Shown here in pieces: positions 8,567 through 17,783 of a stretch of 64,000 nt of DNA. Below the pieces are notes generated by a model, which saw only the letters and a program-made list of their open reading frames with translations, had not been told where the DNA came from and ran no database searches. The position numbers and the translations under genes are program-made. Within the stretch, counting starts at the first letter, position 1. Each line of letters opens with the position of its first letter. The stretch lies in NCBI GenBank assembly GCA_016705245.1, contig JADIYM010000013.1:93683-157682 (forward strand), read 5' to 3'. The DNA is from Blastocatellia bacterium. Lineage in GTDB: Bacteria > Acidobacteriota > Blastocatellia > UBA7656 > JADIYM01.

Positions 8567-8673
8567 TGGGCTACAGTTTGGAGAGCCCTTCAACTCGCAC
8601 AACGTTTGACCCAGATTGCACCTCGCGTTTGCCCTTCGGCGCGTCTGACCTTCAGTCGGCCCCTCGCTGCGCT
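8567..8673. repeat. REP-like repeat debris flanking mobile element copy A (left)
   Basis: Non-coding. Fragments of the same vocabulary seen elsewhere: GGAGAGCCC, CGCACAACGTTTGACCCAG, then GTCGGCCCCTCGCTGCGCT, which is the reverse-strand half of the R3 REP and ends exactly at the insertion point. The 200 bases before it (8367-8566) hold no gene I can support. Confidence 0.7.
8665..8673. repeat. 9-bp target-site duplication, copy A left
   Basis: CGCTGCGCT, repeated exactly at 9035-9043 on the other side of the element. It is part of the palindromic core of the R3 REP. Confidence 0.8.
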
Positions 8674-9034
8674 CTGACCTTTACCCATAATCAAATCGGC
8701 TGGACACGGGCATCTGTGTCGCGTTCATGAAGACTTGCCACATTGCGGTGCACGCCCGATCCGCCTGCATCCGCAACCACCGACGTGAGCGCTCCGCACG
8801 GCCGGCCGCTCACTGCGTTCGCGGTTCTGGGTCGGCCTGCGGCCGACGGGGACCGCTCTCCCGACCGCACGTCCCAGAACCGCGAACGCAGTGAGCGGCC
8901 GGCCTTGCATCTCCCGCCCAGTGGTTGTACCGCTCGCCCGATCCTTTTGCGTCCGCCACCACCAGCTCGAGCGCTCGGTCGGCCCCTCGCTGCACTTCTG
9001 ACCGTGTCCAGCACAAACTGTGGGACACGCTCAG
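8674..9034 (-). mobile_element. REP-targeting MITE, copy A (361 bp, inverted orientation)
   Basis: A non-coding element nearly identical, in reverse orientation, to 17423-17783, with only a few substitutions seen by eye, and to 60037-60389. In the orientation of copies B and C, the ends are CTGAGCGTGTCCCA at one side and the reverse complement CTGACCTTTACCCA at the other, an imperfect terminal inverted repeat (10 of 14). Inside is a perfect 31-bp-arm palindrome built on GCCGGCCGCTCACTGCG (about 8798-8915). It is flanked by 9-bp direct repeats CGCTGCGCT. No transposase-like reading frame is present, so it must move in trans. The CTGA ends and 9-bp duplications are like IS4/IS10/IS50 elements. 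Confidence 0.85.
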
Positions 9035-9200
9035 CGCTGCGCTCGGGGTTCTGGGCCTAACGGGGCGCGTTCGGGGTCGGCCTTTGAGAGCGCACGACGA
9101 TCGACCCAGAGCCCCGAGCGCAACCGGGGCGCGTTTGGAGAGCCCGTGAATACGCACAACGTTTGACCCAGAACCCCGAGCGCAGCGAGGGGCCGAGGTC
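9035..9200. repeat. REP-like repeats flanking copy A (right)
   Basis: Begins with the second 9-bp duplication (9035-9043). It then completes the interrupted R3 REP (CGCTCGGGGTTCTGGGCC) and carries a degenerate copy near 9108-9130 and an intact forward R3 REP at about 9162-9195 (TTTGACCCAGAACCCCGAGC...). The rest of the gap to 9296 shows a short direct repeat (GCGTCTCTGCCCTGCAG, twice) and no gene. Confidence 0.75.
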
Positions 9201-9296
9201 CAATTCAACGCGCGCCAACTGCACCGCGTCTCTGCCCTGCAGCGCGTCTCTGCCCTGCAGTCGGCCCGCGGTTCGAGAAAGCTCTGGTCGTAAAAC

Positions 9297-10760
9297 TCAC
9301 CCTCGGCCGGCCAGCATCTGCCGGATGACCTCCACTTTCCCTCGAATGGCCGCGGTGTCCTCGATCATTTGACACAGCAACCAGCGCAGCGTGTGCGTTT
9401 CCGTCGACCCATCGCGCGTGAATCCGCGGTTGAGGTCCGCGTCGGTTCGCTCACGCAACCAGGACTCGAACTGACCGTGGGCCCAGGCTACCTCTGCAAT
9501 GAGCCGGTTCGGACTCTTTCGGGGAGCCAGATCCGGCGTGCTGAAACCGAAACGCGTCGAGATCTCGTCCGGCACGGCCGAGCCCACGAGAACCTCGTGG
9601 TGGACACGACCAACCGCTGCGCCAGCCTGGAGCAGCAGCGAACCGATCGCAGGCGCTCCCTCGTGAGGACGCCATATGACGTCATCAAGCGTCAGACCGT
9701 CCGTGACCTCCGCAAGCGTGTCTCGCTGCTCGAATAGTCGACGGGCAAGGCGGCCGACACCTGGGGAAAGTCCAGGCCACGGTTCGACGTCCGCGGCGAT
9801 GCGCATGGCGATCGAGCCGTCGAGCGCCCCGCTCGCCGAATGGGACAGGAATCCGTCGATGGCGTCCACGAAGGCTTCCGGCTGCGCGAAAGTCGGCAGG
9901 TGCCCGCAGGGCTCCAACGGCTCGACGCGGGCGCGGGTCAGTTCCTCCCGCGCGCGAGTCGCCGCAAGCGGCGAAACCACTGGATCATCGGCACCCCAGA
10001 TGATGAGCGTAGGTGCAGTGATCCTTGCAAGCCGATGCCCGACCGGATGGTGGAGCAACGAGGTCATCGCATCCTCGACGGACCTCGCCCACGCGCGATA
10101 CGCGACGCAGTGCGCGAGCTCTTCTCGCAGCTGAAGCTCCGCCTCGAGCAGGTCGTTCCATCCAGCGGCGAGCGCCTGATACCAGGCGCGGCGCCCCGCT
10201 CGATCCAGCCCAACGAGCACCTCGCCGGTCCAGCGCTCCATGGCCGTGGCCATCTCGGCCTCGGTCAACCGGTCGACCGCGGGAATCGCCGAGAGGACGA
10301 GCCGGTCCACGCGCTCCGGATACTCGGACGCGAAGCGCACGGCAACGGCCGCGCCGAGACCGTGACCAACGAAGGACGCGCGGTCGATATCGAGCGTCGT
10401 CAGCAATCCTCCAAGAAGATTCGTGTAGAGCACGACGGCGTCATCGATCGGCGGTCGGTCGGATTTGCCGAACCCGAGGAAGTCGAAGCCGATGGCGCGA
10501 CGCGTCGCGCCAATGCGCTCATAAGCCGCGGCGAAGGCGTCGAGGTCGCTCGCAACGTCGTGCAGGAATACCACTGGCTCGCCAGCGAACTCGTTGACGT
10601 CGACGTAGGCGTGGCGGAATCCGTCGACAACGGCGAAACGCGCCGGGTAACGATATGGTACGTCGAGGAAGTTCACGAACGGTGTCTCCGATACATCGAG
10701 CCCTGGGGGAAGGCCGTAATCTGGACAGCTGCGTCGGGGGAAGCGCGCCGGGCCGATCAT
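9297..10760 (-). CDS. Alpha/beta-hydrolase-fold protein fused to DinB-like domain, active sites degenerate
   Basis: 487 aa from the ATG at 10760 (weak ribosome site; the open frame continues upstream but runs into the divergent gene). Residues about 45-300 are an alpha/beta-hydrolase fold: VVFLHDV oxyanion strand, nucleophile elbow G132-H133-G134-L135-G136, cap helices, acid loop IIWGADDPVV, and the His loop EPCGHLPTF. The nucleophile position of G-x-S-x-G is Gly134, not Ser, Asp or Cys, so classical hydrolase chemistry should be lost. Residues about 340-487 resemble DinB/YfiT four-helix proteins, but the usual metal-binding histidines of the last helix are replaced (EDTAAIRGK where relatives have EHxxHHRGQ). 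Function unknown; possibly a binding or regulatory pseudoenzyme. It is divergent from the acyl-CoA carboxylase gene. Confidence 0.72.
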   Translation of the reverse strand: MIGPARFPRRSCPDYGLPPGLDVSETPFVNFLDVPYRYPARFAVVDGFRHAYVDVNEFAGEPVVFLHDVASDLDAFAAAYERIGATRRAIGFDFLGFGKSDRPPIDDAVVLYTNLLGGLLTTLDIDRASFVGHGLGAAVAVRFASEYPERVDRLVLSAIPAVDRLTEAEMATAMERWTGEVLVGLDRAGRRAWYQALAAGWNDLLEAELQLREELAHCVAYRAWARSVEDAMTSLLHHPVGHRLARITAPTLIIWGADDPVVSPLAATRAREELTRARVEPLEPCGHLPTFAQPEAFVDAIDGFLSHSASGALDGSIAMRIAADVEPWPGLSPGVGRLARRLFEQRDTLAEVTDGLTLDDVIWRPHEGAPAIGSLLLQAGAAVGRVHHEVLVGSAVPDEISTRFGFSTPDLAPRKSPNRLIAEVAWAHGQFESWLRERTDADLNRGFTRDGSTETHTLRWLLCQMIEDTAAIRGKVEVIRQMLAGRG

Positions 10761-10926
10761 ACCGCACGGCGCGGCGGATCGTCGTGCAGGTCGACCCGGA
10801 TGATGCGTTGACGCCCGTGGGCCGGACCGCCATCGAGCCCCTCCCGCGCGGATTTGCGACCTGACGAGTTCGAAAGCCCCGTGGTATTCTCCGGCGCCGC
10901 CCGCGGACACCGCTTGAAGGAGATCG

Positions 10927-12543
10927 ATGATGACCACGGAGAACCGCTCCCACTTCGAGCACCTCATCGCCGAGATATCGGCGCTCGAAGAGACGATTCG
11001 CCTCGGCGGTGGTGCTGACAAGATCGAACGCCAGCACAGTCAGGGAAAGCTCACGGCGCGAGAGAGGATCGCCCTCTTGCTCGATCCCGGTTCGCGTTTT
11101 CAGGAGATCGGTCTGTTCGTCGCCTACGATCAATACGACGGCCAGGCGCCTGGAGCCGGCGTCGTGACCGGCATTGGCCGCTGCGGTGGACGCGAGATCG
11201 TGGTCGTTGCCAACGACGCGACCGTCAAGGCAGGTTCGTGGTGGCCCGAGACGATCAAGAAGATGCTGCGGGCGCAGGAAGCCGCGATGCGCTGCAGGGT
11301 GCCGATCGTCTATCTCGTGGATTCCGCGGGTGTGAACCTTCCGTATCAGGGCGGAGTCTTCCCCGGACAATACGGCGCCGCGCGCATCTTCTACTACAAC
11401 TCGATCATGCGCCGGTTCCTGCACGTGCCGCAGATCTCGGCGGTCATGGGACAGTGCATCGCCGGCGGCGCGTACCTTCCGGCGCTCTCCGACGTGATTC
11501 TGATGGTCGAGAACTCGTCGTTCATGGGCCTCGGCGGACCGAATCTCGTAAAGGGGGCGACGGGCCAGACGGTCGATGGCGAAACGCTCGGCGGGGCAAG
11601 GACGCACACGGAAATCAGTGGCGTTGCGCACTACCGTCTCGCAAGCGACGAGGCCTGCATAGAGAAGATCCGCGAGATCGTGACCGAGCTCCCGCCCGCA
11701 CCGCCGCTCAAGGTCACGTTGGCCGAGCCCAGTGCGTCTAAACGGCCAGAGTCGGACATTCTCGATATCCTGCCGGCCGACCACCGCCAGCCTTACAACA
11801 TGTATGACGTGTTGTCGTGCCTGCTCGACGACGGGCATCTCGACGAGTTTCAGGCAGACTACGCGAAGGAGATCATCACGGGGCACGGCCGCATTCACGG
11901 ACTGCCGGTTGGCGTGATCACGAATCAGCGGAACCTCATCAAGCGCCCGGCCGGACAGCCGCCAAGATTCGGTGGCATCGTGTATACCGAAAGCGCCGAG
12001 AAAGTCGCCTACTTCATCGAGACCTGCAATCGACACGGCACCCCGCTTCTCTTCCTGCAGGACGTCTCGGGTTTCATGGTCGGCACCGACGCCGAGCACT
12101 CCGGCATCATTCGCGCGGGGGCGCAGTTCGTTGAAGCGATGGCCACGGCATTCGTCCCGAAGATCGTGCTGACGCTCAATCACGCCTCCGGAGCAGGCTA
12201 CTACGCAATGGCAGGCCAGGGATTCGACCCGGATTTCATTTTCACGTGGCCGACCGGGCGTATGGGCGTCATGGAGGGCGAGTCGGCGGTTATCGCGACA
12301 TACGGCACGCAACTCGCAAAGCTGAAGAAGGAAGGAAAGGCGCCAGACGACAAGCTCACTGCGGCGATGGACGCAACAAGGGCCGACTACGAGCATCAAC
12401 TCGATGCAAAATACGCGGCGGCTCGAGGTTATGCGGACGCCATCATCCTGCCTGGCGAGACGCGCGCCGCGCTCGAGCTTGCACTTCGCACCTCCCTGAA
12501 CAATCCGGGAGCCCACGTCGGCCAGTTCGTCCTCGAGCGATAG
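10927..12543 (+). CDS. Acyl-CoA carboxylase carboxyltransferase (beta) subunit
   Basis: 538 aa, the carboxyltransferase half of a biotin-dependent acyl-CoA carboxylase (methylcrotonyl-CoA or propionyl-CoA type). It transfers CO2 from carboxybiotin to the acyl-CoA in branched-chain amino acid or odd-chain fatty acid breakdown. Two crotonase-like halves are visible. The N-terminal half carries the acyl-CoA oxyanion loop GQCIAGGAYLPALSD and GGPNLVKGATG; the C-terminal half carries DVSGFMVGTDAEHSGIIR, ASGAGYYAMAG and the carboxybiotin-site segment. SGVAHYRLASDEACI supports an MCC-beta-like assignment. AAGGAG sits 6-9 nt before tandem ATGs (10927/10930). The biotin carboxylase/BCCP subunit is not adjacent and must be elsewhere. 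Confidence 0.9.
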   Translation: MMTTENRSHFEHLIAEISALEETIRLGGGADKIERQHSQGKLTARERIALLLDPGSRFQEIGLFVAYDQYDGQAPGAGVVTGIGRCGGREIVVVANDATVKAGSWWPETIKKMLRAQEAAMRCRVPIVYLVDSAGVNLPYQGGVFPGQYGAARIFYYNSIMRRFLHVPQISAVMGQCIAGGAYLPALSDVILMVENSSFMGLGGPNLVKGATGQTVDGETLGGARTHTEISGVAHYRLASDEACIEKIREIVTELPPAPPLKVTLAEPSASKRPESDILDILPADHRQPYNMYDVLSCLLDDGHLDEFQADYAKEIITGHGRIHGLPVGVITNQRNLIKRPAGQPPRFGGIVYTESAEKVAYFIETCNRHGTPLLFLQDVSGFMVGTDAEHSGIIRAGAQFVEAMATAFVPKIVLTLNHASGAGYYAMAGQGFDPDFIFTWPTGRMGVMEGESAVIATYGTQLAKLKKEGKAPDDKLTAAMDATRADYEHQLDAKYAAARGYADAIILPGETRAALELALRTSLNNPGAHVGQFVLER

Positions 12544-12631
12544 AAGATTCAGCTTCGTCTGCTATCTTTGACGCGCCGGAAACTCCGTTAAGACCGTCCA
12601 CGCATTCGCGCGGACAGGGATACCTTCAAGA

Positions 12632-15063
12632 ATGACCATTCGAGGATCCATGCCGCCCGGGCGGCTCGCGGTCGCCGTTGCGTGCGTGGCCTCCGCGATG
12701 CTGCTGGTCGAGATCATTGTCACCCGACTCTTCTCGGTCCTGTTCTACTACCACCTCTCCTTTTTGCCGTTTCGCTGGTGATGTCCGGCCTGGTGATCGG
12801 CGGAATCCTCGCAGCGCGCACGGATCCGCGCGAAGGCTCGGAGGAGGTCTTCGAACGCAGTCTATCGGTCCTCAGCGCCCAGTTCTCGGCGTTGATCATC
12901 GTCGCCCTGGTCGCCATCACCACGTTTACGCAACCCGACATCGGCGGAGCGCCGTCTCTCGTCATGGTGGCACTGTACGGACTCATCTTCCTTCCGGGAC
13001 TCATCGCGGCGGGCTCGTTTCTGGCGATGGCTTTCGCGCGCAACAAGGAGTGGATCGGCACGCTCTACGCGTGGGATCTCGTCGCGGCCGCGGTGGCCTG
13101 TCTCCCGGCCATCGCTCTCCTCAGGCTGTTGCAGGGCCCGGTGGTCCTGCTCGCTCCGGCACTCATTGCGGCCGCTGGCGCGCTGATACTGGCACGCGGC
13201 CGTCGTGAGCAGATTGCCGGTGTTGCCCTGGTCGCACTCTCGGTCGCGATGATCGCCGTGAGCGCTGCAGGCGGGCACACGCTATTCAGAATCACGCCGG
13301 AGGGCCTTCGGAAGCCAATCCTCGAACGCTGGAACGAGCACAGTCGAATCATTGCCTTCAAGGACGACTCGGCGACCCGCGAGCTCATTATCGACCGGGC
13401 GGCCGCGACGTACATGCGATCGATGCCATTGAAGCCCGACGGCTCACTTCCCGAGCCGGATCCAGCCTGGCGCAAGGGTGCCCAGTTTCCGGTCTATGCG
13501 GTGGAACGTCAGCTCGACAATGTCGCGATCATCGGAGTCGGCGGCGGCCAGGATCTGCTCCCTCCGGTCTGGCACGGAGCGAAGCGGATCGACGGCTACG
13601 AGCTGAACAAGACCTTCATCGACCTGATACAGACCGACTTCAAGGACTTCAACTCGCTGGGCGCCAGGCCTGAAGTGCACCTCATACACAGTGAAGCCCG
13701 GGTCGGCATCGCCCACTCCGGCCGTCAGTACGACGTGATTCAGGCGTCGATGATCGACACGTGGGCGGCAACGGCCAGTGGCGGATTCGTGCTGTCGGAA
13801 AATGGCCTCTATACCCGCGAGGGCTGGCAGGTGTTCCTGTCGCACCTGACCGATAACGGCATCCTCACCATGACGCGGTGGCATATTGCGGATGCTCCTG
13901 CCGAGACTCACCGACTGCTCGCGCTTGCCGCCGAGAGTCTTGCGGACGCAGGTGTCCCGGATCCGCGAGGACACATCGTTTTCCTTCGGTCGACCAAGCT
14001 CGAGGAGGGAATAGCCTTCACGCGTCGTGAAGTTTCGACGTACGGAACGATACTCGTGTCGAAAACACCGTTTGACGAGCCCGAGATCAACCGATTGCGT
14101 GTCTGGTGTGACACGATCGGCGGCGAGTTGCTCGCCGGTCCCGGCGTGCCGTCGTCGGACCCTGTCTTCGATCAGATCCTGAATCCCGCGACGCGTCAGC
14201 AGGCCATCGACGACAGCGTGTTCAACATTGCGCCGCCGACCGATATGCAGCCGTATTTCTTCCTGCAGATTCGGCCATCCGACCTCGTGAACCTGCGACG
14301 AACGGACTTCGGTCACATTACCGACATCACGTTCAACGGGGTGCGAGTGATGATGATCCTCGGGGCGTGCGCGCTGTTGCTCGTCATAGCGGTCTTGATG
14401 CTGACCGTCTTTACACTTCCGGGATCGCACGCAACGCCTGAGGGCCGCCGGGTCTACCGGTGGATGAGCCTCTACTTCCTCGGCATCGGTTTCGGTTACA
14501 TCCTCATCCAGCTCGGTCTCCATCAGCGACTCATCATCATCCTCGGACACCCGACGCTGGCGCTCTCGGTCGTACTCTTTTCCATGCTCCTCGGGACAGG
14601 CCTGGGTGCCGCGCTCTCGGGACGACTCTTCCCGTCGGCAGACATGCGCAGAGTCGCGGCCGTGCTCGTCGGCACGCTGGCGCTGCTCTGGATCGCGATT
14701 CCCTTCTTTCCTTCGTTCGATAACATTGGGTCGTACGGACTGCGACTTGCGGCCATCGGCGCGATGTTGGTCGTAATCGGCGGCGTCCTCGGCTTCGCCT
14801 TCCCGGCGGGCGTCCGACACGTGGCGCCGACCGGCGAGTGGGCGGTCCAGAAGATGTGGGCAATCAACGGCGCCGCATCGATCGCCGCTTCGGTCTCTGC
14901 CGCGATCATCGGCCTGACGATGGGCACCCGCAACGTCGTGCTCTTCGGCGTCCTCTCGTACGTCGTTGCCGGCATCGCCGGCATCGTCGCCCAAACAGTC
15001 GCGGAACGCGGCAATCTGGAGACCGACATCGCTGCCGAACCCGCACCTGAACCGGCCGCGTGA
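12632..15063 (+). CDS. Spermidine-synthase-like multi-pass membrane protein, frameshifted at 12761-12765
   Basis: Polytopic membrane protein with a central aminopropyltransferase-like Rossmann domain. From the ATG at 12632 the frame gives residues 1-50 including LLVEIIVTRLFSVLFYYHLSF, then stops at TGA. The frame one base back continues at once as AVSLVMSGLVIGGILAAR and runs to 15063 (about 810 aa in total). The shift sits in a run of five T (12761-12765); a sixth T would restore one uninterrupted protein. About six N-terminal helices are followed by VAIIGVGGGQDLLPPVW (SAM-like nucleotide loop), DGYELNKTFIDLI, DVIQASMIDTW, then about eight more helices. Such proteins are common in Acidobacteriota and Deltaproteobacteria, with undefined substrates. 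Either a sequencing error, a slippage-expressed gene, or a fresh pseudogene. Confidence 0.8.
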
Positions 15064-15094
15064 GGCACAGCGGGGCGAACGCGCGTCCGTCCCG

Positions 15095-16156
15095 CTACAA
15101 CATTCCGCGCTCTTTCACTTCGAGGTACTTGTTGACGAGAGAGAGCGAAAGCCGACCAACCGGCACGTCGAGCGCGAGCCCTCCAGCGTGCGTGATTCGT
15201 CGCAGCGCCGCCTCCCGCTGCCGAAGCAGCTCCTCGGCGACCGACTGTCGATAGACGTCGGCGACCGTCGCCGGCACGTCGCTCACGACGGCTCGCAGAT
15301 CTGAGTCACCAATCGTCACGATGAGCGGAAGGTGCCGCGGAATCAGGAGCCGCGTGTACGCGAGCAGTTCGGCGGACGCTTCTTCGTCGACGAGATCGGT
15401 CAGGATGATGACGAGCGAGCGCCGCCGGCACGCCGTTCCGAGGTGGTTGAAGGCGCGGGCATAACTAGGCTCGATCATCGCCGGCTCGATCGCATAGAGC
15501 GCCTCGAGAATCGCCGGCAACTGGTCACGCGTGTGCGACGGCGGCAGGTACGTGAGGACTTTCCGGCTGAACGTGAGCATGCCGACGTTGTCGTGTCCGG
15601 CAAGCGCCACGAAGGCAATCGAGAGCGCGGCGTTGATCGCGTGATCCAGCTTGGTGAGGTCACCGATGCGCGCGGTCATCAACCGGCCCGTATCGAGCAT
15701 TATCATCACGTTCTGACTGCGCTCGACGGTGTACTCGCGCGTGATCAGTTTTCCTCGACGCGCAGAGGCGGTCCACGAAATGTGGTGGATCTCGTCGCCG
15801 TTGACGAACTCTCGCATGGACTCGAATTCGCGGCCCTGCCCCTTGATGCGCATGCGGCGCTGTCCGAGTCGCAACTGCTTGTTGCGGAATGCATAGAGCT
15901 CGTTTTTCTTTGCTTCGCGAATGTTCGGGTAGACACGGACGTCTCGCGCCGCGGGCCATCGAACCTGACGCCAGACCAGGCCGAGCGGCCCCCGCACTCG
16001 GCCCAGCACGTCGCCGAAACCGTAGCTTCCACGCGTCGTCGGGTGCAGCGCGTAGCCGAATTCGGCCGTCCCTCCGCTTCGAATACGCAGCGATGCCTCT
16101 CTCGACCCGTCGAGCCCGAGAAGGAGGAAGAACATGTTCGTGAAAACGAACGGCAT
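15095..16156 (-). CDS. DUF58-domain protein lacking the usual membrane-anchored N-terminus
   Basis: 353 aa. The signature region is clear: GQGREFESMREFVNGDEIHHISWTASAR (shown in parts: REFVNGDEIHHISW), followed by a vWA-like fold with VMIMLDTGR, GHDNVGMLTFS and LVIILTDLVDE. The MIDAS-like D-x-S is changed to DTGR. Typical DUF58 proteins start with two transmembrane helices and a beta-rich domain. Here the protein begins directly in the late beta region (GGTAEFGYALHPTTRGSYGFGD), so roughly 80-100 residues are missing, and no continuation appears in other frames of the 52-bp gap to MoxR. It lies downstream of moxR, the standard MoxR/DUF58 pairing linked to assembly or activation of envelope complexes. 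It converges with the spermidine-synthase-like gene. Confidence 0.85.
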   Translation of the reverse strand: MPFVFTNMFFLLLGLDGSREASLRIRSGGTAEFGYALHPTTRGSYGFGDVLGRVRGPLGLVWRQVRWPAARDVRVYPNIREAKKNELYAFRNKQLRLGQRRMRIKGQGREFESMREFVNGDEIHHISWTASARRGKLITREYTVERSQNVMIMLDTGRLMTARIGDLTKLDHAINAALSIAFVALAGHDNVGMLTFSRKVLTYLPPSHTRDQLPAILEALYAIEPAMIEPSYARAFNHLGTACRRRSLVIILTDLVDEEASAELLAYTRLLIPRHLPLIVTIGDSDLRAVVSDVPATVADVYRQSVAEELLRQREAALRRITHAGGLALDVPVGRLSLSLVNKYLEVKERGML

Positions 16157-16208
16157 GTCGAATCGGCTCCTCGGTATGAAACGTGGCTGCCCTGTCTCGA
16201 CTCACGCC

Positions 16209-17162
16209 TCAGCGCGGCACGTCCACGCCGGCGATCAACCCGGTCAGGACCTGGTCCGACGTCTGGCCCTCGATCTCGGCTTCGGACCGCAGAACGATAC
16301 GATGGCGAAGGACGGGAAGGGCGATCTCCTTGACGTCATCCGGCACGACGAACTCGCGACCGCGCATCGCGGCCATCGCCTTGCACGCCAGCAGCAGGCC
16401 GACGCTGGCACGCGGACTCGCCCCCCAGGCGATGTTCGGAGCCTGCCGCGTGCGACGGACGATATTTACGACGTACCGCCCGATTCCCTCCTCGACACGT
16501 ACACCGCGGACCTCTGCGCGGCACTGACCCACGGCGGCCGGATCCGCAATCGGTCGCAGATCCACGGCATCGAGACGGCGCGCATTGAATCCCATCTGCC
16601 AGAGACGGACGACCTCGAGCTCCTCCTGCTCGGTCGGATACCCGACGAGAACCTTGAGCAGGAAGCGGTCGAGCTGCGCTTCCGGAAGCGGATACGTCCC
16701 CTCGTATTCGATCGGGTTCTGGGTCGCCAGCACCGTGAAGAGCGGTGACAGGGGGTGCCGCTCGCCGTCGATCGTCGTCTGCCGCTCCTCCATCGCCTCG
16801 AGCAGCGCGGCCTGGGTCTTGGGAGGCGTTCGATTGATTTCGTCGGCCAGGAGCACGTCTGTGAAGATCGGTCCCTGGCGCAGGGTGAACGCGCTGGTTC
16901 CAAGATTGAAGATGTTCGTTCCAGTCACGTCCGCGGGCATGAGATCCGGCGTGAACTGGATGCGATTGAAGCCCGCGCCGAGAATCCGTGCCAGCGCCTT
17001 GACGGCAAGCGTCTTACCTGTCCCGGGTACGCCCTCGATGAGCACGTGCCCGTCGGCGAACAGAGCGACCAGCACCTGATCGATGAATGCGTCCTGGCCG
17101 ATGATGACCTTTCGCATCTCGGTGCGGATGTGTTCTGCGACTTGGGCGACAGTTGCGGGCAA
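16209..17162 (-). CDS. MoxR-family AAA+ ATPase
   Basis: 317 aa chaperone-type ATPase, cytoplasmic. Walker A GVPGTGKT (residues 44-51), Walker B VLLADEINRTPPKTQ, sensor 1 ATQNPIEYEGTYPLPEAQLDRF, and a C-terminal AAA lid ending near RSEAEIEGQTSD. I place the start at the TTG at 17162. AAAGGAT lies 7 nt upstream, MoxR proteins begin about 15-25 residues before the IGQ motif, and the open frame farther upstream is only read-through of the mobile element. It is followed after 52 bp by the DUF58 gene. Family role: ATP-driven maturation of metal- or vWA-containing complexes. Promoter sequences, if any, must lie in or next to the repeat cluster. Confidence 0.9.
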   Translation of the reverse strand: MPATVAQVAEHIRTEMRKVIIGQDAFIDQVLVALFADGHVLIEGVPGTGKTLAVKALARILGAGFNRIQFTPDLMPADVTGTNIFNLGTSAFTLRQGPIFTDVLLADEINRTPPKTQAALLEAMEERQTTIDGERHPLSPLFTVLATQNPIEYEGTYPLPEAQLDRFLLKVLVGYPTEQEELEVVRLWQMGFNARRLDAVDLRPIADPAAVGQCRAEVRGVRVEEGIGRYVVNIVRRTRQAPNIAWGASPRASVGLLLACKAMAAMRGREFVVPDDVKEIALPVLRHRIVLRSEAEIEGQTSDQVLTGLIAGVDVPR

Positions 17163-17260
17163 GCGGGGATCCTTTATCGGCCGTTGAATATGCGGCCGCC
17201 ACTCTAACCCAAGTTCGGCACGAATGCCCGCAAGTCCAAGGGATGTCCAAACGCGCCCCG

Positions 17261-17422
17261 TTTGACCCAGAACCCCGAGCGCAGCGAGGGGCCGACCGTA
17301 GGTCAGACGCGTGGTGGGTAGACGCGCGACGGGGAAGACGCGTGGTGGGGCAGACGGGTCGTTGGTCAGAGGAGCGGTGCGATTTACTCTTGTTGTGTTG
17401 GACCTCGGCCCCTCGCTTCGCT
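17261..17422. repeat. REP-like repeats flanking mobile element copy B (left)
   Basis: An intact forward R3 REP at about 17261-17298 (TTTGACCCAGAACCCCGAGC...GGGGCCGACC), then about 100 bp of short degenerate units (GACGCGTGGTGGG twice), then the first half of a reverse-strand R3 REP ending in CGCTTCGCT (17414-17422), the left 9-bp duplication of copy B. Non-coding. Confidence 0.75.
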
Positions 17423-17783
17423 CTGAGCGTGTCCCACAGTTTGTGCTGGACACGGTCAGAAGTGCAGCGAGGGGCCGACCGAGCGCTCGAGCTGGTGGTG
17501 GCGGACGCAAAAGGATCGGGCGAGCGGTACAACCACTGGGCGGGAGATGCAAGGCCGGCCGCTCACTGCGTTCGCGGTTCTGGGACGTGCGGTCGGGAGA
17601 GCGGTCCCCGTCGGCCGCAGGCCGACCCGGAACCGCGAACGCAGTGAGCGGCCGGCCGTGGTGAGCGCTCACGTCGGTGGTTGCGGATGCAGGCGGATCG
17701 GGCGTGCACCGCAATGTGGCAAGTCTTCATGAACGCGACACAGATGCCCGTGTCCAGCCGATTTGATTATGGGTAAAGGTCAG
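17423..17783 (+). mobile_element. REP-targeting MITE, copy B (361 bp)
   Basis: Best full-length reference copy. It begins CTGAGCGTGTCCCACAG and ends GGGTAAAGGTCAG. A subterminal small palindrome (GTGTCCCACA...TGTGCTGGACAC) sits just inside the left end. The centre (about 17549-17656) is a long hairpin with arms around GCCGGCCGCTCACTGCG. Perfect 9-bp direct repeats CGCTTCGCT flank it (17414-17422 and 17784-17792). Removing the element plus one repeat restores an uninterrupted REP reading CCCCTCGCTTCGCTCGGGG. It carries no protein-coding signal. Confidence 0.87.

Noticed and set aside
8674..9034. Small proteins encoded by the repeated 361-bp element
   Set aside because: Frames through it are Arg/Pro-rich in both orientations, shift among copies because of the small deletion in copy C, and match no transposase pattern.
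12761..12767. Programmed -1 ribosomal frameshift
   Set aside because: CTTTTTG does not make a proper X-XXY-YYZ slippery heptamer in the zero frame, and no stimulatory structure was evident. Error or transcriptional slippage is simpler.
17163..17714. 180-codon upstream extension of MoxR
   Set aside because: It reads through mobile element copy B and REPs; the same frame appears in copy A without any moxR. A good TTG start with AAAGGAT lies at 17162.
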